From assembly GCF_018257575.1 (NCBI RefSeq), contig NZ_JAERJP010000015.1:44680-108679 (forward strand): 64,000 nt of DNA, read 5' to 3'. Positions 9,521 to 18,355 of the stretch are shown in pieces. The notes below the pieces were generated by a model. That model saw nothing but the letters and a program-made list of their open reading frames with translations, had not been told where the DNA came from and searched no databases. This DNA comes from Tatumella sp. JGM91. Its GTDB lineage: Bacteria > Pseudomonadota > Gammaproteobacteria > Enterobacterales > Enterobacteriaceae. Both the position numbers and the translations under genes were made by a program. Position 1 is the first letter of the stretch; each line of letters starts with the position of its first letter.

Positions 9521-9772
9521 TCACTGTTGCTGATCATTTTCGCCGAGGAAAAAATACCACAGGGGAATCGACAGTAATCCGGTAAACACGGTGGTGTAAA
9601 TCAGGATCATAAAGAACTGTGTTACACAGAGACTTGCCGGCCATTGACTGAAGGGGAGGTGATATTCTTCGATGGCACCGCCAATGATCGCTCTGATCAT
9701 AATGGCTGATACGATACAGGCAACCACCACGACGCCACAGATAAAATGGCGGTTTTTTTTATTTTTAAGCAT
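9521..9772 (-). CDS. DUF2534-like small membrane protein
   Basis: About 83 residues with two transmembrane segments (near 10-30 and 45-70) linked by a loop containing R-A-I-I-G-G and E-E-Y-H-L-P. This resembles the enterobacterial DUF2534 family (pattern R-A-x-I-G-G, x-E-x-Y, then the F-L-G end of helix 2). The function is unknown. An alternative GTG start at 9778 adds two residues. AAGG lies about 10 nt before the ATG. It is convergent with the AraC gene, only 9 nt away. Confidence 0.7.
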   Translation of the reverse strand: MLKNKKNRHFICGVVVVACIVSAIMIRAIIGGAIEEYHLPFSQWPASLCVTQFFMILIYTTVFTGLLSIPLWYFFLGENDQQQ

Positions 9773-10033
9773 GATCACTGTACCTTATCCGGATATTATT
9801 GACGGCTGTGTATATTATTACTCACCGTTATTAATAATATATTGCTGGTCTGTTATCACAACGGGGGCATAGTGTAACCCGGTAAGCAGGGAAAACCGAC
9901 ACTGCGGATATATTTCCAGGCTATTAATGCTTTAATGTTATATATAACCCATCGTTAATACTTAATATATATAAAAGCAGCAGGTAATATATTAATAATA
10001 TTTCACCTGCCCAGTTAACGGCAGACCGGGGGA

Positions 10034-10537
10034 TTATTTTTTCAGCTGTTTGTGTAGCCGGGTCAGTAGCCGTTGTTTTTTCAATGGCGACAGATAGCTG
10101 GCGGGCGAACGTCCCTGAAGATGGTCAAGGGTATGTTGCAGAAATACTGCCAGATATCCCTGTGCATCCAGCTGTTTCGGGTGCCCTTCAGGGTCGCGGT
10201 AGTTGACACTGATGGCAACCGGGCGCCGTGTTTCTATGGTCTCTCCGGGCAGTGAAGGACATTGCTCTTTAAAAGCTGCTGTTTCTGCCGACAGGGCAGT
10301 AATGACCGGGTTAATTAAGACATAGTTCTGGCGGCGCGCCTGTTCATCGGTGATATCAATAACGACTATTTGTCTGGCTATCCCCAGCTGGATTGCCGCC
10401 AGAGCGGATTGCTGGTGGGTGTGCATGGCCTCGCGGATACTGGCAATATCCTGTGCCAGCTGAGCATCAAAGTGACTGACCGGCTGACAGACTTGCTGCA
10501 TTTCCGGCTGGATAATCGAATAAATCAGGTTGTTCAT
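10034..10537 (-). CDS. Degenerate peptide-deformylase paralogue, probably catalytically inactive
   Basis: A 167-residue protein of the Def fold, collinear with peptide deformylase (E. coli Def has 169 residues). The three active-site motifs are altered. Motif I (normally G-x-G-L-A-A-x-Q) reads S-A-L-A-A-I-Q (44-50). Motif II (E-G-C-L-S) reads E-Q-C-P-S, with the metal-ligand Cys93 kept. Motif III (H-E-x-D-H) reads H135-T-L-D-H139, keeping both metal-ligand histidines but replacing the catalytic Glu with Thr136. Metal binding may therefore survive while deformylation should not. ATG 10537 has GAGGA about 11 nt upstream. A GTG at 10558 is an alternative start. The essential def gene must be elsewhere. 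Role unknown. Confidence 0.85.
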   Translation of the reverse strand: MNNLIYSIIQPEMQQVCQPVSHFDAQLAQDIASIREAMHTHQQSALAAIQLGIARQIVVIDITDEQARRQNYVLINPVITALSAETAAFKEQCPSLPGETIETRRPVAISVNYRDPEGHPKQLDAQGYLAVFLQHTLDHLQGRSPASYLSPLKKQRLLTRLHKQLKK

Positions 10538-11427
10538 CTGCTGTCCGTTCCTCTTCACTGGAGGCGGATAGCATAGCCCGGAGCCTGTAGCGGGAAAAGC
10601 CAGTATCGCCGGCTGATTATCACATCCGCCTTATCCCGGTGAGGCTAAACGGCTGCATAAACTGAAACCGTTGTATATCCTGATGACAGGGGCGGGGGAT
10701 CAGTCGTGCCTCGCTGCGGCAGCATGAGACGGGCTACAGTGGCAACCTTTACGGGTGTTCAAAAACTGCCACAGTGCGCAACAAGCATTAAAAGAGAGGG
10801 CTGATCAGCATACTCTCTGTTATAGCCTGTCAGTCGATTAGCTAAATAGCCGTGGCTGCGCCTGTTCTGCTCAGGTGCCGGGAGATAGTGCGGGGCGGCT
10901 GTGGTGCGATACGCGACAACAGCATGCTGAGTAGTGATGGTCGGCGGTACACCTTTTATGCAATTATCCGCTACTTTTCTCAGGCTCACGGAGAATAAAT
11001 TCTTATTCTCAATAGCTAAATGTTACGGAAAAGTTATATTAGTTATTAAATGTAGTGATAATTATTTTTTGTGTTTACCTTATGGTATTAATAATGATGT
11101 TTTTTTCCCGCGGGTTATCTGTTTTTATATTACCTGTAAGTTATTATACATCGCTGGTATTAATGCTGTTGTGCGACTTCTGAATATTAGCCACAGAAAA
11201 ACGGCATTAATTGCCGGGATGGACATTAAGATAAACTTATGATTTAAAACATTAAAATATCATCAGTGTTATCGATGTAAGATGCGGGAAGATAATTTTT
11301 AATCCGCGGGCAATTAAGGAATAATTTTCTTTTGGTTACAATTGATTCACTCAGCCATGAATATTATCTTTGTTGTGAATGAATATAATACACCCCGCAA
11401 CAAAATATCAGTTTCCCTACATTTTTC
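10538..11427. other. Long non-coding stretch upstream of the cytochrome bd leader
   Basis: Nearly 900 nt without a gene I can support. Short frames at 10759-10989 (minus) and 10934-11242 (plus) have no ribosome site worth the name and no protein-like composition. A short dyad (GAGAATAA, 4-nt loop, TTATTCTC; 10991-11010) may be an operator or weak terminator. The left part (10560-10930) is GC-rich and could be a decayed gene. The right part is AT-rich. Confidence 0.5.
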
Positions 11428-11458
11428 TTGACAGGATCCGGGGCTAGAGGAATATACT
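11428..11458 (+). promoter_or_regulatory. Candidate sigma-70 promoter for cydABDC
   Basis: A perfect -35 TTGACA (11428-11433) is followed by an AATATACT -10 region (11451-11458). The spacing is 17 nt to AATATA or 19 nt to TATACT. Start would be near 11465, giving a leader of about 400 nt before cydA. Inferred from motif match only. Confidence 0.45.
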
Positions 11459-11464
11459 GGGCTT

Positions 11465-11872
11465 CATTCGGACTACACAGAACCAGTTATTGTGCTCTTT
11501 TGACAATATATGCGTCTCTAAAATCTGGGTACATCTCTATATAAGCAAATTCAGATTCAACAGTAATTTGCTTGTCGCCGGGTACTGCATAGCGCTTATC
11601 CAATAAGTTTCGTCGGCAAAGGCTTCTTTGTGAGCGTTGTTGTACCCTCATGTTGGCAATGGTATGGGGGTAGTGACGAATTTTATCCTGTGTATGATTT
11701 CTGTACAGGGATATGCGCTATAGGAGTACCACGGCGTTAAGAGAAAAAGGATGGTGCGACACCTTGTTTCTACTCTTCCTGTTCTGCTCTTATCATTTTA
11801 CCTGCCTGATAAGGGAAAGGGCATATAGGTGTCGCGGGCTAATACGGTCACTTAATACAAAAGAAGATAGCA
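11465..11872 (+). ncRNA. Long structured 5' leader of the cytochrome bd operon (candidate)
   Basis: About 400 nt between the candidate promoter and cydA contain no clear gene but several inverted repeats. One pairs TACCCTCAT (11643-11651) with ATGGGGGTA (11664-11672). A CCTGT/ACAGG pair (11687-11709) follows. A 9-bp perfect pair, GCGACACCT (11756-11764) with AGGTGTCGC (11827-11835), encloses a pyrimidine-rich 62-nt segment just before the gene. I do not recognise a known riboswitch class. It could be a cis-acting RNA or an attenuator. Evidence is structural only. Confidence 0.35.
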
Positions 11873-13315
11873 ATGTTAAGTAATGATCTCACATCGCTGA
11901 TTACGCGTATTGACTTCGCGTTTATCTCATCAGTTCATATAATTTATCCGCCACTGACCATCGGTCTGGCCCTGCTTCTGTTCATCGCTGAAGTTATGTG
12001 GGTCAGAAAAAATGATGAGAAGTGGTATCGCATATGTCGTTTTTTTGAAAAGCTGTTCATCATCAACTTCGGTGCCGGTGTGGCTACCGGGGTTACCATG
12101 GAAATGGCTTTTGGTATCCTTTATGGCCGATTCTCCCAGGCCGCCGGACCGTTCTTTGGTCAGGTGCTGGGGTATGAAACCATCACCGCCTTTATGTATG
12201 AGGCCGGTTTTATCGGTCTGATGATTTTTGGCTGGGGCAAAATCAGTCGCAGGATGCACCTGTTTGCCACCTTCAACGTGGCCCTGTCTTCCACCTTATC
12301 GGCCATGTGGATTCTGGTCGCGAACTCGTGGATGCAAACCCCGACCGGTATCGAACTGAAGAATGGTATCTTCGTTGTCACCGACTGGGTTGCTGCACTG
12401 CTCAACCCGAATGTCAGCTCGGCTTTCCCGCACATGCTGCTGGCAAGTTTTGAGTTATCTCTGACCTTCGTTGTCGCGGTCTGTGCGTTTTACGTACTTA
12501 AACGCCGCCATATCGACATTTTCCTGAAGCCTCTGAAATATTCCCTGGTCGCGCTGGCGGTTGTCTCTGCTGCGCAGATCTATATGGGTGATGTGCTGGG
12601 TGAAAATGTGCTCGAGCATAAACCAGCCGCGCTGGCTGCGATGGAAGGGCAGTATGATGCCTACAATGCCGAAGGCCAGGTCAACAATGCCTGGAACATT
12701 ATCGGCTGGCCGAACAAAGAAGGTACCGGTCTGGCGTGGTCTGTTTCTATTCCGCACGGTCTGAGCCTGATCGAAACCAAAACCTGGAATGGCCCGGTAC
12801 GCGGACTGAACAGCTTCCCTAAAGATGAACAGCCACCGGTCGCATTACCGTTTTATACCTTCCGTGTCATGGCTGCAGCGGGTGGTGCTATTCTGCTGGT
12901 CAGCTTGTGGGGCCTGTGGCTGATGTCCCGTCGTCGTATGACTGCGGAAAAAGCGTCAGGCAACAAATGGTTCCTGATGATTGCCGTTGCGATGGTGGTA
13001 CTGCCTTATCTGGCGATTATCGCCGGCTGGTGGACACGTGAAATTGGTCGTCAGCCGTGGATTGTTTACGGACTGATGCGTACTGAAGATGGTATGAGTG
13101 CAATGACGACTGGCCTGGCAATTTTCTGGCTGGTCGGTTTTGCAATCTTCGAATCAGCGGTTGTTGCCGGTACGATTTGGTTCCTCGCGAAAGTTGTTCG
13201 CCAGGGCCCTGATTTAACCAGCAAAATCCCGGGTGAAGGTCATGAGCACCTTGGTCACATTGATCTGCCGGAAGGCGAGCATGCTGATCATCCCGAATAC
13301 ATAAGACCGGTCTGA
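11873..13315 (+). CDS. cydA: Cytochrome bd-type quinol oxidase subunit I, cyanide-insensitive (CioA) type
   Basis: Large subunit (480 residues) of the inner-membrane bd quinol:O2 oxidoreductase. Heme-site residues are present: His22, Glu102 and Glu110 (equivalents of E. coli Glu99/Glu107), His187 and Met333, plus the G-R-Q-P-W signature at 392-396. E. coli CydA has 522 residues. The difference is a shortened periplasmic Q-loop between about residues 245 and 325, which places this protein in the CioA/short-Q-loop branch, linked in Pseudomonas and acetic acid bacteria to low cyanide sensitivity. The C-terminus is His/Glu-rich. GAAGATAGCA precedes ATG. It is the first gene of cydABDC. Confidence 0.93.
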   Translation: MLSNDLTSLITRIDFAFISSVHIIYPPLTIGLALLLFIAEVMWVRKNDEKWYRICRFFEKLFIINFGAGVATGVTMEMAFGILYGRFSQAAGPFFGQVLGYETITAFMYEAGFIGLMIFGWGKISRRMHLFATFNVALSSTLSAMWILVANSWMQTPTGIELKNGIFVVTDWVAALLNPNVSSAFPHMLLASFELSLTFVVAVCAFYVLKRRHIDIFLKPLKYSLVALAVVSAAQIYMGDVLGENVLEHKPAALAAMEGQYDAYNAEGQVNNAWNIIGWPNKEGTGLAWSVSIPHGLSLIETKTWNGPVRGLNSFPKDEQPPVALPFYTFRVMAAAGGAILLVSLWGLWLMSRRRMTAEKASGNKWFLMIAVAMVVLPYLAIIAGWWTREIGRQPWIVYGLMRTEDGMSAMTTGLAIFWLVGFAIFESAVVAGTIWFLAKVVRQGPDLTSKIPGEGHEHLGHIDLPEGEHADHPEYIRPV

Positions 13316-13331
13316 TACGGAGAACACACTC

Positions 13332-14378
13332 ATGGATATGCTTACACATACTCAGCAATTTCTGACAGTTGCCTGGTGGCTGGCGTTCGGTGTCAGCGTG
13401 CTGTTATACATTGCGCTTGACGGCGCAGATCTCGGGGCGGGTATCTTCTCGCTGTTTGTAAAAGATCATGACGAACGCGGCGCGATTATGGCGGCGATGG
13501 CTGGTACCTGGGATGCTAATGAAACCTGGCTGATCGTAGCCGGTGGTATTATGTTCGGTACCTTCCCGTTTGTTTACGGTTCAGCATTCAGCTACCTGAT
13601 GGTGCCAATGGCACTGGTATTATGGGGCATTATGTCCCGTGCTGTGGCACTGGAATTCCGTCATCTGGCGTCGCCGTTCTGGCAGCGTTTCTCTGATGGC
13701 GTATTCGGTATTGCCAGTCTGACCGTGACTTTCTTTGGTGGTATGAGTGTCGGTGCCATCCTGAAAGGCTTTGCGCTGGATAATCCGGCAGTGGGTGTTC
13801 CGCATTATGCGGGCGGTGCCTTTAACTTCATCTCGGCGTTCTCTATCTGGACAGGTGTGGCTTCCTGTATTGCCATGACCTTATCCGGGGTGTTGTTTGT
13901 ACGGGCCCGTTTTGAAAAAACCGAACCGCTGCGTCAGATTGCTGCCCGCTGGACTGCCGGTATCTTCTGGCTAGCGATTATCGCCGTTGTTGTCACCTGG
14001 ATCTGGAGTGCAGTGGACTTCGACTGGGCACGTGCGAAATGGTTTGGTCCGCATTTCTGGATCTGGGGACTGTTCGGTCTGATTGCACTGTTCTGTATTG
14101 AGAAAGTGCGCCGTGACACCCTGAAAGATAAAGATCTGGCGGCTATCCTGTGGTTTAACGGTGCTGCGCTGATCCTTGGTTTTGGTATGCTGCTGACCAT
14201 GTTCCCGTGGATTGTGCCGAATACCTGGACTGTCTGGGCAGGTGCCAGCCCGCAGGTGTCCCTGATTACCTTCACCCTGACCATGGGTGGGTTTGTACCG
14301 GTAATGCTGATGTATAACTGGTATCAGATTTGGGTATTCCGCGGCCGTATCTCTAAACTGGTTGGCTACGGACACTAA
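13332..14378 (+). CDS. cydB: Cytochrome bd-type quinol oxidase subunit II (CioB type)
   Basis: Second subunit of the oxidase, 348 residues with eight to nine hydrophobic helices. It opens with the family-typical W-L-A-F-G-V and the D-G-A-D-L-G-A-G motif, and the W-D-A-N-E-T-W-L signature follows near residue 60. It is shorter than E. coli CydB (379) and fits CioB. It starts 16 nt after cydA. No cydX-like small subunit gene follows: cydD begins within 10 nt. Confidence 0.94.
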   Translation: MDMLTHTQQFLTVAWWLAFGVSVLLYIALDGADLGAGIFSLFVKDHDERGAIMAAMAGTWDANETWLIVAGGIMFGTFPFVYGSAFSYLMVPMALVLWGIMSRAVALEFRHLASPFWQRFSDGVFGIASLTVTFFGGMSVGAILKGFALDNPAVGVPHYAGGAFNFISAFSIWTGVASCIAMTLSGVLFVRARFEKTEPLRQIAARWTAGIFWLAIIAVVVTWIWSAVDFDWARAKWFGPHFWIWGLFGLIALFCIEKVRRDTLKDKDLAAILWFNGAALILGFGMLLTMFPWIVPNTWTVWAGASPQVSLITFTLTMGGFVPVMLMYNWYQIWVFRGRISKLVGYGH

Positions 14379-14385
14379 ACCCATT

Positions 14386-16146
14386 ATGTCGTCTCGCCCA
14401 CCTATTAGTGGAGCGGCCGCTCGCCTGGCGGAACGCTGGCTTTCAAGCCAGCGTCGCCAGGCTGGTGCGCTCTTTTCCCTGTCGGTCACCATGGCAACAC
14501 TCAGTGCTGTGATGATGATTGTCCAGTGCTGGTTGCTGGCATGGCTGATCAGCGGGGTTGTTATTGGCGGCAAAGGATTGTCCGGCCTGTTTCCGGCGAT
14601 CTGGCTGCTGCCGGTCGTCATGATCCTGCGTGCAGGTCTGGATATGCTGCGTCAGGGCTTTGCTTTCGAAAGCGCTGCCCGTATCCGTCAGACATTGCGT
14701 GCAACCTTACTTGAACGTATCTCAGCACTCGGTCCCTCCTGGAGTCAGCAGCAACGTACCGGCAGCCTCGCCAGTACGCTGGGGGAAGGTGTTGAAGCTA
14801 TCGAAACCTATTTTTCCGCTTTCCTGCCGCAAAAAATCATTATCGGTATCGTTCCGCTGGCAATCCTGGTGGCATTATTCCCTGCCGACTGGATTTCCGG
14901 ACTGATTATGCTGGTGACCGCGCCCTTAGTGCCGCTGTTTATGATTATTGTCGGGAAAGGCGCGGAAAAAGTCAGCCTCAGACAATGGCGTAAGCTCAGC
15001 CTGATGAGTGCCCACTTTTTTGATGTAATTGCCGGCCTGACTACCCTTCGGCAGACCAACGCAGCCCGTCGTCAGGCGGCAATTATTGAAGCAATCTCGG
15101 AAAATTATCGTCAGACGACGATGAAAGTACTGCGTATTGCCTTTCTTTCTTCTCTGGTTCTGGAATTTTTTGCCACCATCAGTACCGCTATGGTGGCTGT
15201 CTATGTCGGTTTCCGTCTCTATTATGGTGAGCTGGCATTCCTGCCAGGGCTGTTTGCCTTATTACTGGCACCTGAATTCTTCCGGCCGCTGCGTGACCTG
15301 GGGGCCCATTATCATGCCCGTATGGATGCGATTGGTGCCACCGAGGGTCTGCTGGATATTCTGAATACGCAGCCTGCGGAACAGCCTGCCGCGAAAGCAT
15401 TGCCAGCCAATGCGCCGCAGGAAATTCGTGTTGAAGGTCTGGGTTATCAGCACCAGCAAGGTGCCGGTATTGAAGATATCTCTTTCACCCTGCGTCGCGG
15501 AGAGACACTGGCGATTGTCGGGGCGAGTGGTGCCGGTAAAACCACCCTTGCCAGGTTACTGTTACGCTTTATCAGTCCGGCGACCGGCCAGATCCTGATT
15601 GACGGGCATAATCTGTCGGATCTGAGTCTGCAGGACTGGCAAAAACAGATCGGCTGGCTCCCCCAGCGGCCGACATTATTTGCCGGTTCTGTTGCTGACA
15701 ATATTTGTCTGGCACACCCGCAGGCCAGTGAAAGTCAGTTGTTCGCTGCCGCGCAGCTGGCACAGGCAGACACCTTTATCAACGGCTTGGCCGAAGGTTA
15801 TGCCACTCAGGTGGGTGACGGCGGACAAGGGCTATCCGGAGGCCAGATCCAGCGGGTCGCGATGGCGCGTGCGGTACTGACGAAACCACCGTTACTGATC
15901 CTTGATGAACCGACAGCGTCGCTGGACAGCCACACGGCGCAACAGATGATGGCGTCACTGGTTGACAGCTTACCGGACTCAGCACGGCTGGTGATCACCC
16001 ATGATACTTCCGTTGCGACGCTGGCAGACTATGTGCTGGTCATGGAACAGGGCAGGGTGATTGAATCAGGTAAACCTGCAGAGCTGTTACAGGCTGGCGG
16101 TGTTCTTGCCGGGCTGGAACGTTTGCAGAAAGGAGCGACAGAATGA
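14386..16146 (+). CDS. cydD: CydD subunit of the CydDC thiol/heme ABC exporter
   Basis: Half-size ABC exporter protein (586 residues from ATG 14386) with six membrane helices (residues about 30-310) and a C-terminal ATPase showing Walker A G-A-S-G-A-G-K-T-T, ABC signature L-S-G-G-Q and Walker B L-L-I-L-D-E-P. CydDC moves glutathione and cysteine to the periplasm and/or handles heme, and is needed to assemble cytochrome bd. A TTG start at 14362 overlapping the end of cydB is possible. Neither start has a strong ribosome site, so translation may depend on coupling to cydB. It overlaps cydC by 4 nt. In E. coli cydDC is unlinked to cydAB. Here all four form one operon. Confidence 0.92.
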   Translation: MSSRPPISGAAARLAERWLSSQRRQAGALFSLSVTMATLSAVMMIVQCWLLAWLISGVVIGGKGLSGLFPAIWLLPVVMILRAGLDMLRQGFAFESAARIRQTLRATLLERISALGPSWSQQQRTGSLASTLGEGVEAIETYFSAFLPQKIIIGIVPLAILVALFPADWISGLIMLVTAPLVPLFMIIVGKGAEKVSLRQWRKLSLMSAHFFDVIAGLTTLRQTNAARRQAAIIEAISENYRQTTMKVLRIAFLSSLVLEFFATISTAMVAVYVGFRLYYGELAFLPGLFALLLAPEFFRPLRDLGAHYHARMDAIGATEGLLDILNTQPAEQPAAKALPANAPQEIRVEGLGYQHQQGAGIEDISFTLRRGETLAIVGASGAGKTTLARLLLRFISPATGQILIDGHNLSDLSLQDWQKQIGWLPQRPTLFAGSVADNICLAHPQASESQLFAAAQLAQADTFINGLAEGYATQVGDGGQGLSGGQIQRVAMARAVLTKPPLLILDEPTASLDSHTAQQMMASLVDSLPDSARLVITHDTSVATLADYVLVMEQGRVIESGKPAELLQAGGVLAGLERLQKGATE

Positions 16147-17789
16147 ATGACTTACGTCATCTGTTAAAACTGGCGCGGCCGTGGCGGTGGCGGATGGCAG
16201 GCGGAATACTACTGTCGGTAGTGGTTATCCTGTCTAATGTGACGCTGTTGTCACTGTCCGGCTGGTTTATTGCCTCAATGGCGCTGGCCGGGGTCGGAAA
16301 AATGACCCTTGAGTTCTTCACGCCTGCGGCTGCCATCCGTGGTTTAGCCGTACTGAGAACCTTTGCCCGTTATCTGGAACGTCTTGTCACCCATGATGCG
16401 ACCCTGCGGCTGTTATCTGTGTTGCGGGTCTGGTTCTATAAACGTCTTGAACCTCTGGCCCCGGCCCGGTTACAGGAATTCCGTGACGGTGACCTGCTGA
16501 CGCGGCTGAGAGCTGACATTGATAGCCTGGATAACTTTTACCTGCGTATTCTGGCGCCGGCAATTGCTGCCCTGATCTCATCGCTGGCTATCCTGTGCGT
16601 GCTGTTCTGGTTTTCGCCGGCAATTGCAGGCATTGATGCCATGATGCTGTTAGTCGCCGGGGTGGTTGTGCCGGTAATCGTGGCCTGCTGCACCCGCAAC
16701 AGCGGTCACAGGGTGGCGACATTACGCGCTTCCTTGCAGGTGGCATCAACGGATCTGATCCGCGGTTTGGGAGAGTTACAGGTCGCGGGGGCAGTCAGCC
16801 GTCAGACCCGTCATCTGTCACAGTTATCACAGCAGCTTATTTCTGCGCAACGTCACCAGGCGTGGATCAGTGCGGCGGGCAGTGCCCTGTCGGCACTGGC
16901 CGGCCAGGCGGGGATGTTCTGCGCCTTTGTGCTGCTGATCACTGCCGGGCAAGGGAGTATGCTGGCCGGAAATGACATTGTGATGCTGGTATTCGCCGTG
17001 CTGGCCAGTACCGAAGCAGTCGCAGCGTTACCGGCGGCGTTTGCGGCATTGGGGGTTACCCTTGAAGCGGCGCGGCGTATTTTCTCTCTGGCAGATCTGA
17101 GCCCGGCGATCACCTTACCGGCAGTCAGTCAGACACCGCAGCGTTTCGATCTGGACTTCTCTGCTGTGACGATGCGTTACGCCGCCGGTAAACCAGCGGT
17201 GCTGGACTCTCTGAGTTTTCAGGTACCGGAAGGACATTGTCTGGCGTTACTGGGGCCCAGCGGGGCAGGTAAGACCACCATACTGAACCTGATTCAGGGA
17301 TTCTGGGATTGTGAAGCCGGTACGGTTTCCATCGGCGGTTATCCGGTCAGGGAGCTTTCTGACCCTGTGCTGCGTCAGGTGATTTCGGTGGTAGGGCAAA
17401 AAACCTATCTGTTTAATGCATCTGTGCGTGACAATCTGCGGATGGTGGCACCCGATGCAGATGATGAGAGGTTATGGCAGGTTCTGGCCAGAGTGTCACT
17501 GGATGATGAAGTCCGTGCATTCCCGCACGGTCTGGATACCCTGGTGGGTGAACTCGGAGCACGTTTATCCGGTGGTCAGGCCCGCAGGATCGCTATCGCC
17601 CGCGCATTCCTCTCTGAAGCTCCGGTCATCTTATTAGATGAACCGACTGAGGGTCTGGATGCCACCAACACAGATCTGGTGCTGCGCTCTCTGAAAGCGC
17701 TGGTGAAAGGTAAAACAACCTTACTGGTCACCCACCAGATCCAGCCGCTTATCCTGGCGGATAGCCGTCTGGTACTGGAAGGTCACTAA
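16143..17789 (+). CDS. cydC: CydC subunit of the CydDC thiol/heme ABC exporter
   Basis: Partner half-transporter of CydD, 548 residues. Six hydrophobic segments occupy residues 15-310, including the conserved S-G-W-F-I-A near residue 38. The ATPase has G-P-S-G-A-G-K-T-T, L-S-G-G-Q and V-I-L-L-D-E-P-T-E-G. Its ATG lies in the stop of cydD (ATGA) after an AAAGGAG ribosome site. An efficient hairpin with a U run follows. It acts in the inner membrane during cytochrome bd maturation. Confidence 0.93.
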   Translation: MNDLRHLLKLARPWRWRMAGGILLSVVVILSNVTLLSLSGWFIASMALAGVGKMTLEFFTPAAAIRGLAVLRTFARYLERLVTHDATLRLLSVLRVWFYKRLEPLAPARLQEFRDGDLLTRLRADIDSLDNFYLRILAPAIAALISSLAILCVLFWFSPAIAGIDAMMLLVAGVVVPVIVACCTRNSGHRVATLRASLQVASTDLIRGLGELQVAGAVSRQTRHLSQLSQQLISAQRHQAWISAAGSALSALAGQAGMFCAFVLLITAGQGSMLAGNDIVMLVFAVLASTEAVAALPAAFAALGVTLEAARRIFSLADLSPAITLPAVSQTPQRFDLDFSAVTMRYAAGKPAVLDSLSFQVPEGHCLALLGPSGAGKTTILNLIQGFWDCEAGTVSIGGYPVRELSDPVLRQVISVVGQKTYLFNASVRDNLRMVAPDADDERLWQVLARVSLDDEVRAFPHGLDTLVGELGARLSGGQARRIAIARAFLSEAPVILLDEPTEGLDATNTDLVLRSLKALVKGKTTLLVTHQIQPLILADSRLVLEGH

Positions 17790-17798
17790 CCCTGAACA

Positions 17799-17833
17799 TC
17801 AGCCCGGCGGTTAGTACCGCGGGCTGACTTTTT
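17799..17833 (+). terminator. Intrinsic terminator of cydABDC
   Basis: TCAGCCC (17799-17805) pairs with GGGCTGA (17821-17827) around an inner GCGGT/ACCGC stem with a TAGT loop. The hairpin is followed by CTTTTTATCC, a usable U tract. Confidence 0.8.
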
Positions 17834-17879
17834 ATCCAATGGCCCGCTTCGATCCCTGTATCTGACTCACTGCCCTGAC

Positions 17880-18341
17880 TTATTTCAGCTCCCTGCTCAG
17901 GGTGGCCGAATCATAATAATCCCCCTGCCAGATTATTTTTCCCTGTTTTAGCCGGATAAAAGAGACTCCGGTAAAACGTACTTCCTTACCCGTTGCCGGG
18001 CTTCCTGACCAGTTCCCCGTATTATGTCCGGAAAAGACCCATTCAAAGGCAATCGCAGAGTTATTCTCTACAGGCTGGCCGGTCATTTGCCATTTCAGAT
18101 CCGGGACTCCCTGCATAAAGGGAGCAATCACCTGTTGCTCTGCGGCAGAACGGCCGGTGACTGGTTTGCCCACTGACGCATCGTAATACACTCCCTGCGG
18201 AGCAAAATAACTGGCTGCCTGATGTGCATGGTGCTGATTCCAGGCCGCCATATACGCTTTGACGATCTGCTGCGGGCTCCCGGCGGCCGAACAGTTCTGC
18301 AGGGTGGTCAGGGTAAAAATAATGCAGATCACTTTTTTCAT
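17880..18341 (-). CDS. Exported SnoaL/NTF2-like protein
   Basis: 153 residues. The first 20 form a signal peptide (M-K-K followed by a hydrophobic core). The following L-Q-N-C is a poor lipobox (Asn before Cys), so both lipidation and cleavage at an A-x-A-like site remain open. The remainder resembles the SnoaL-like branch of the NTF2 cone fold (W-N-Q-H-H opening helix, Y-Y-D-A, G-R-S-A-A-E-Q, and a closing I-W-Q-G-D-Y-Y-D). Members bind small hydrophobic molecules or act as isomerases or cyclases. No specific substrate can be inferred. It lies 14 nt downstream of the aldehyde dehydrogenase gene on the same strand, so co-transcription is likely. Confidence 0.72.
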   Translation of the reverse strand: MKKVICIIFTLTTLQNCSAAGSPQQIVKAYMAAWNQHHAHQAASYFAPQGVYYDASVGKPVTGRSAAEQQVIAPFMQGVPDLKWQMTGQPVENNSAIAFEWVFSGHNTGNWSGSPATGKEVRFTGVSFIRLKQGKIIWQGDYYDSATLSRELK

Positions 18342-18355
18342 TACCGGTATTATCC

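Noticed and set aside
10934..11242. 102-codon frame in the long gap before cydA
   Set aside because: Composition is that of AT-rich non-coding DNA, the start has no ribosome site and there is no recognisable pattern.
11465..11872. Assignment of the cydA leader to a known riboswitch (yybP-ykoY, moco or others)
   Set aside because: The conserved sequence cores of those classes are not present. Only generic stems are visible.
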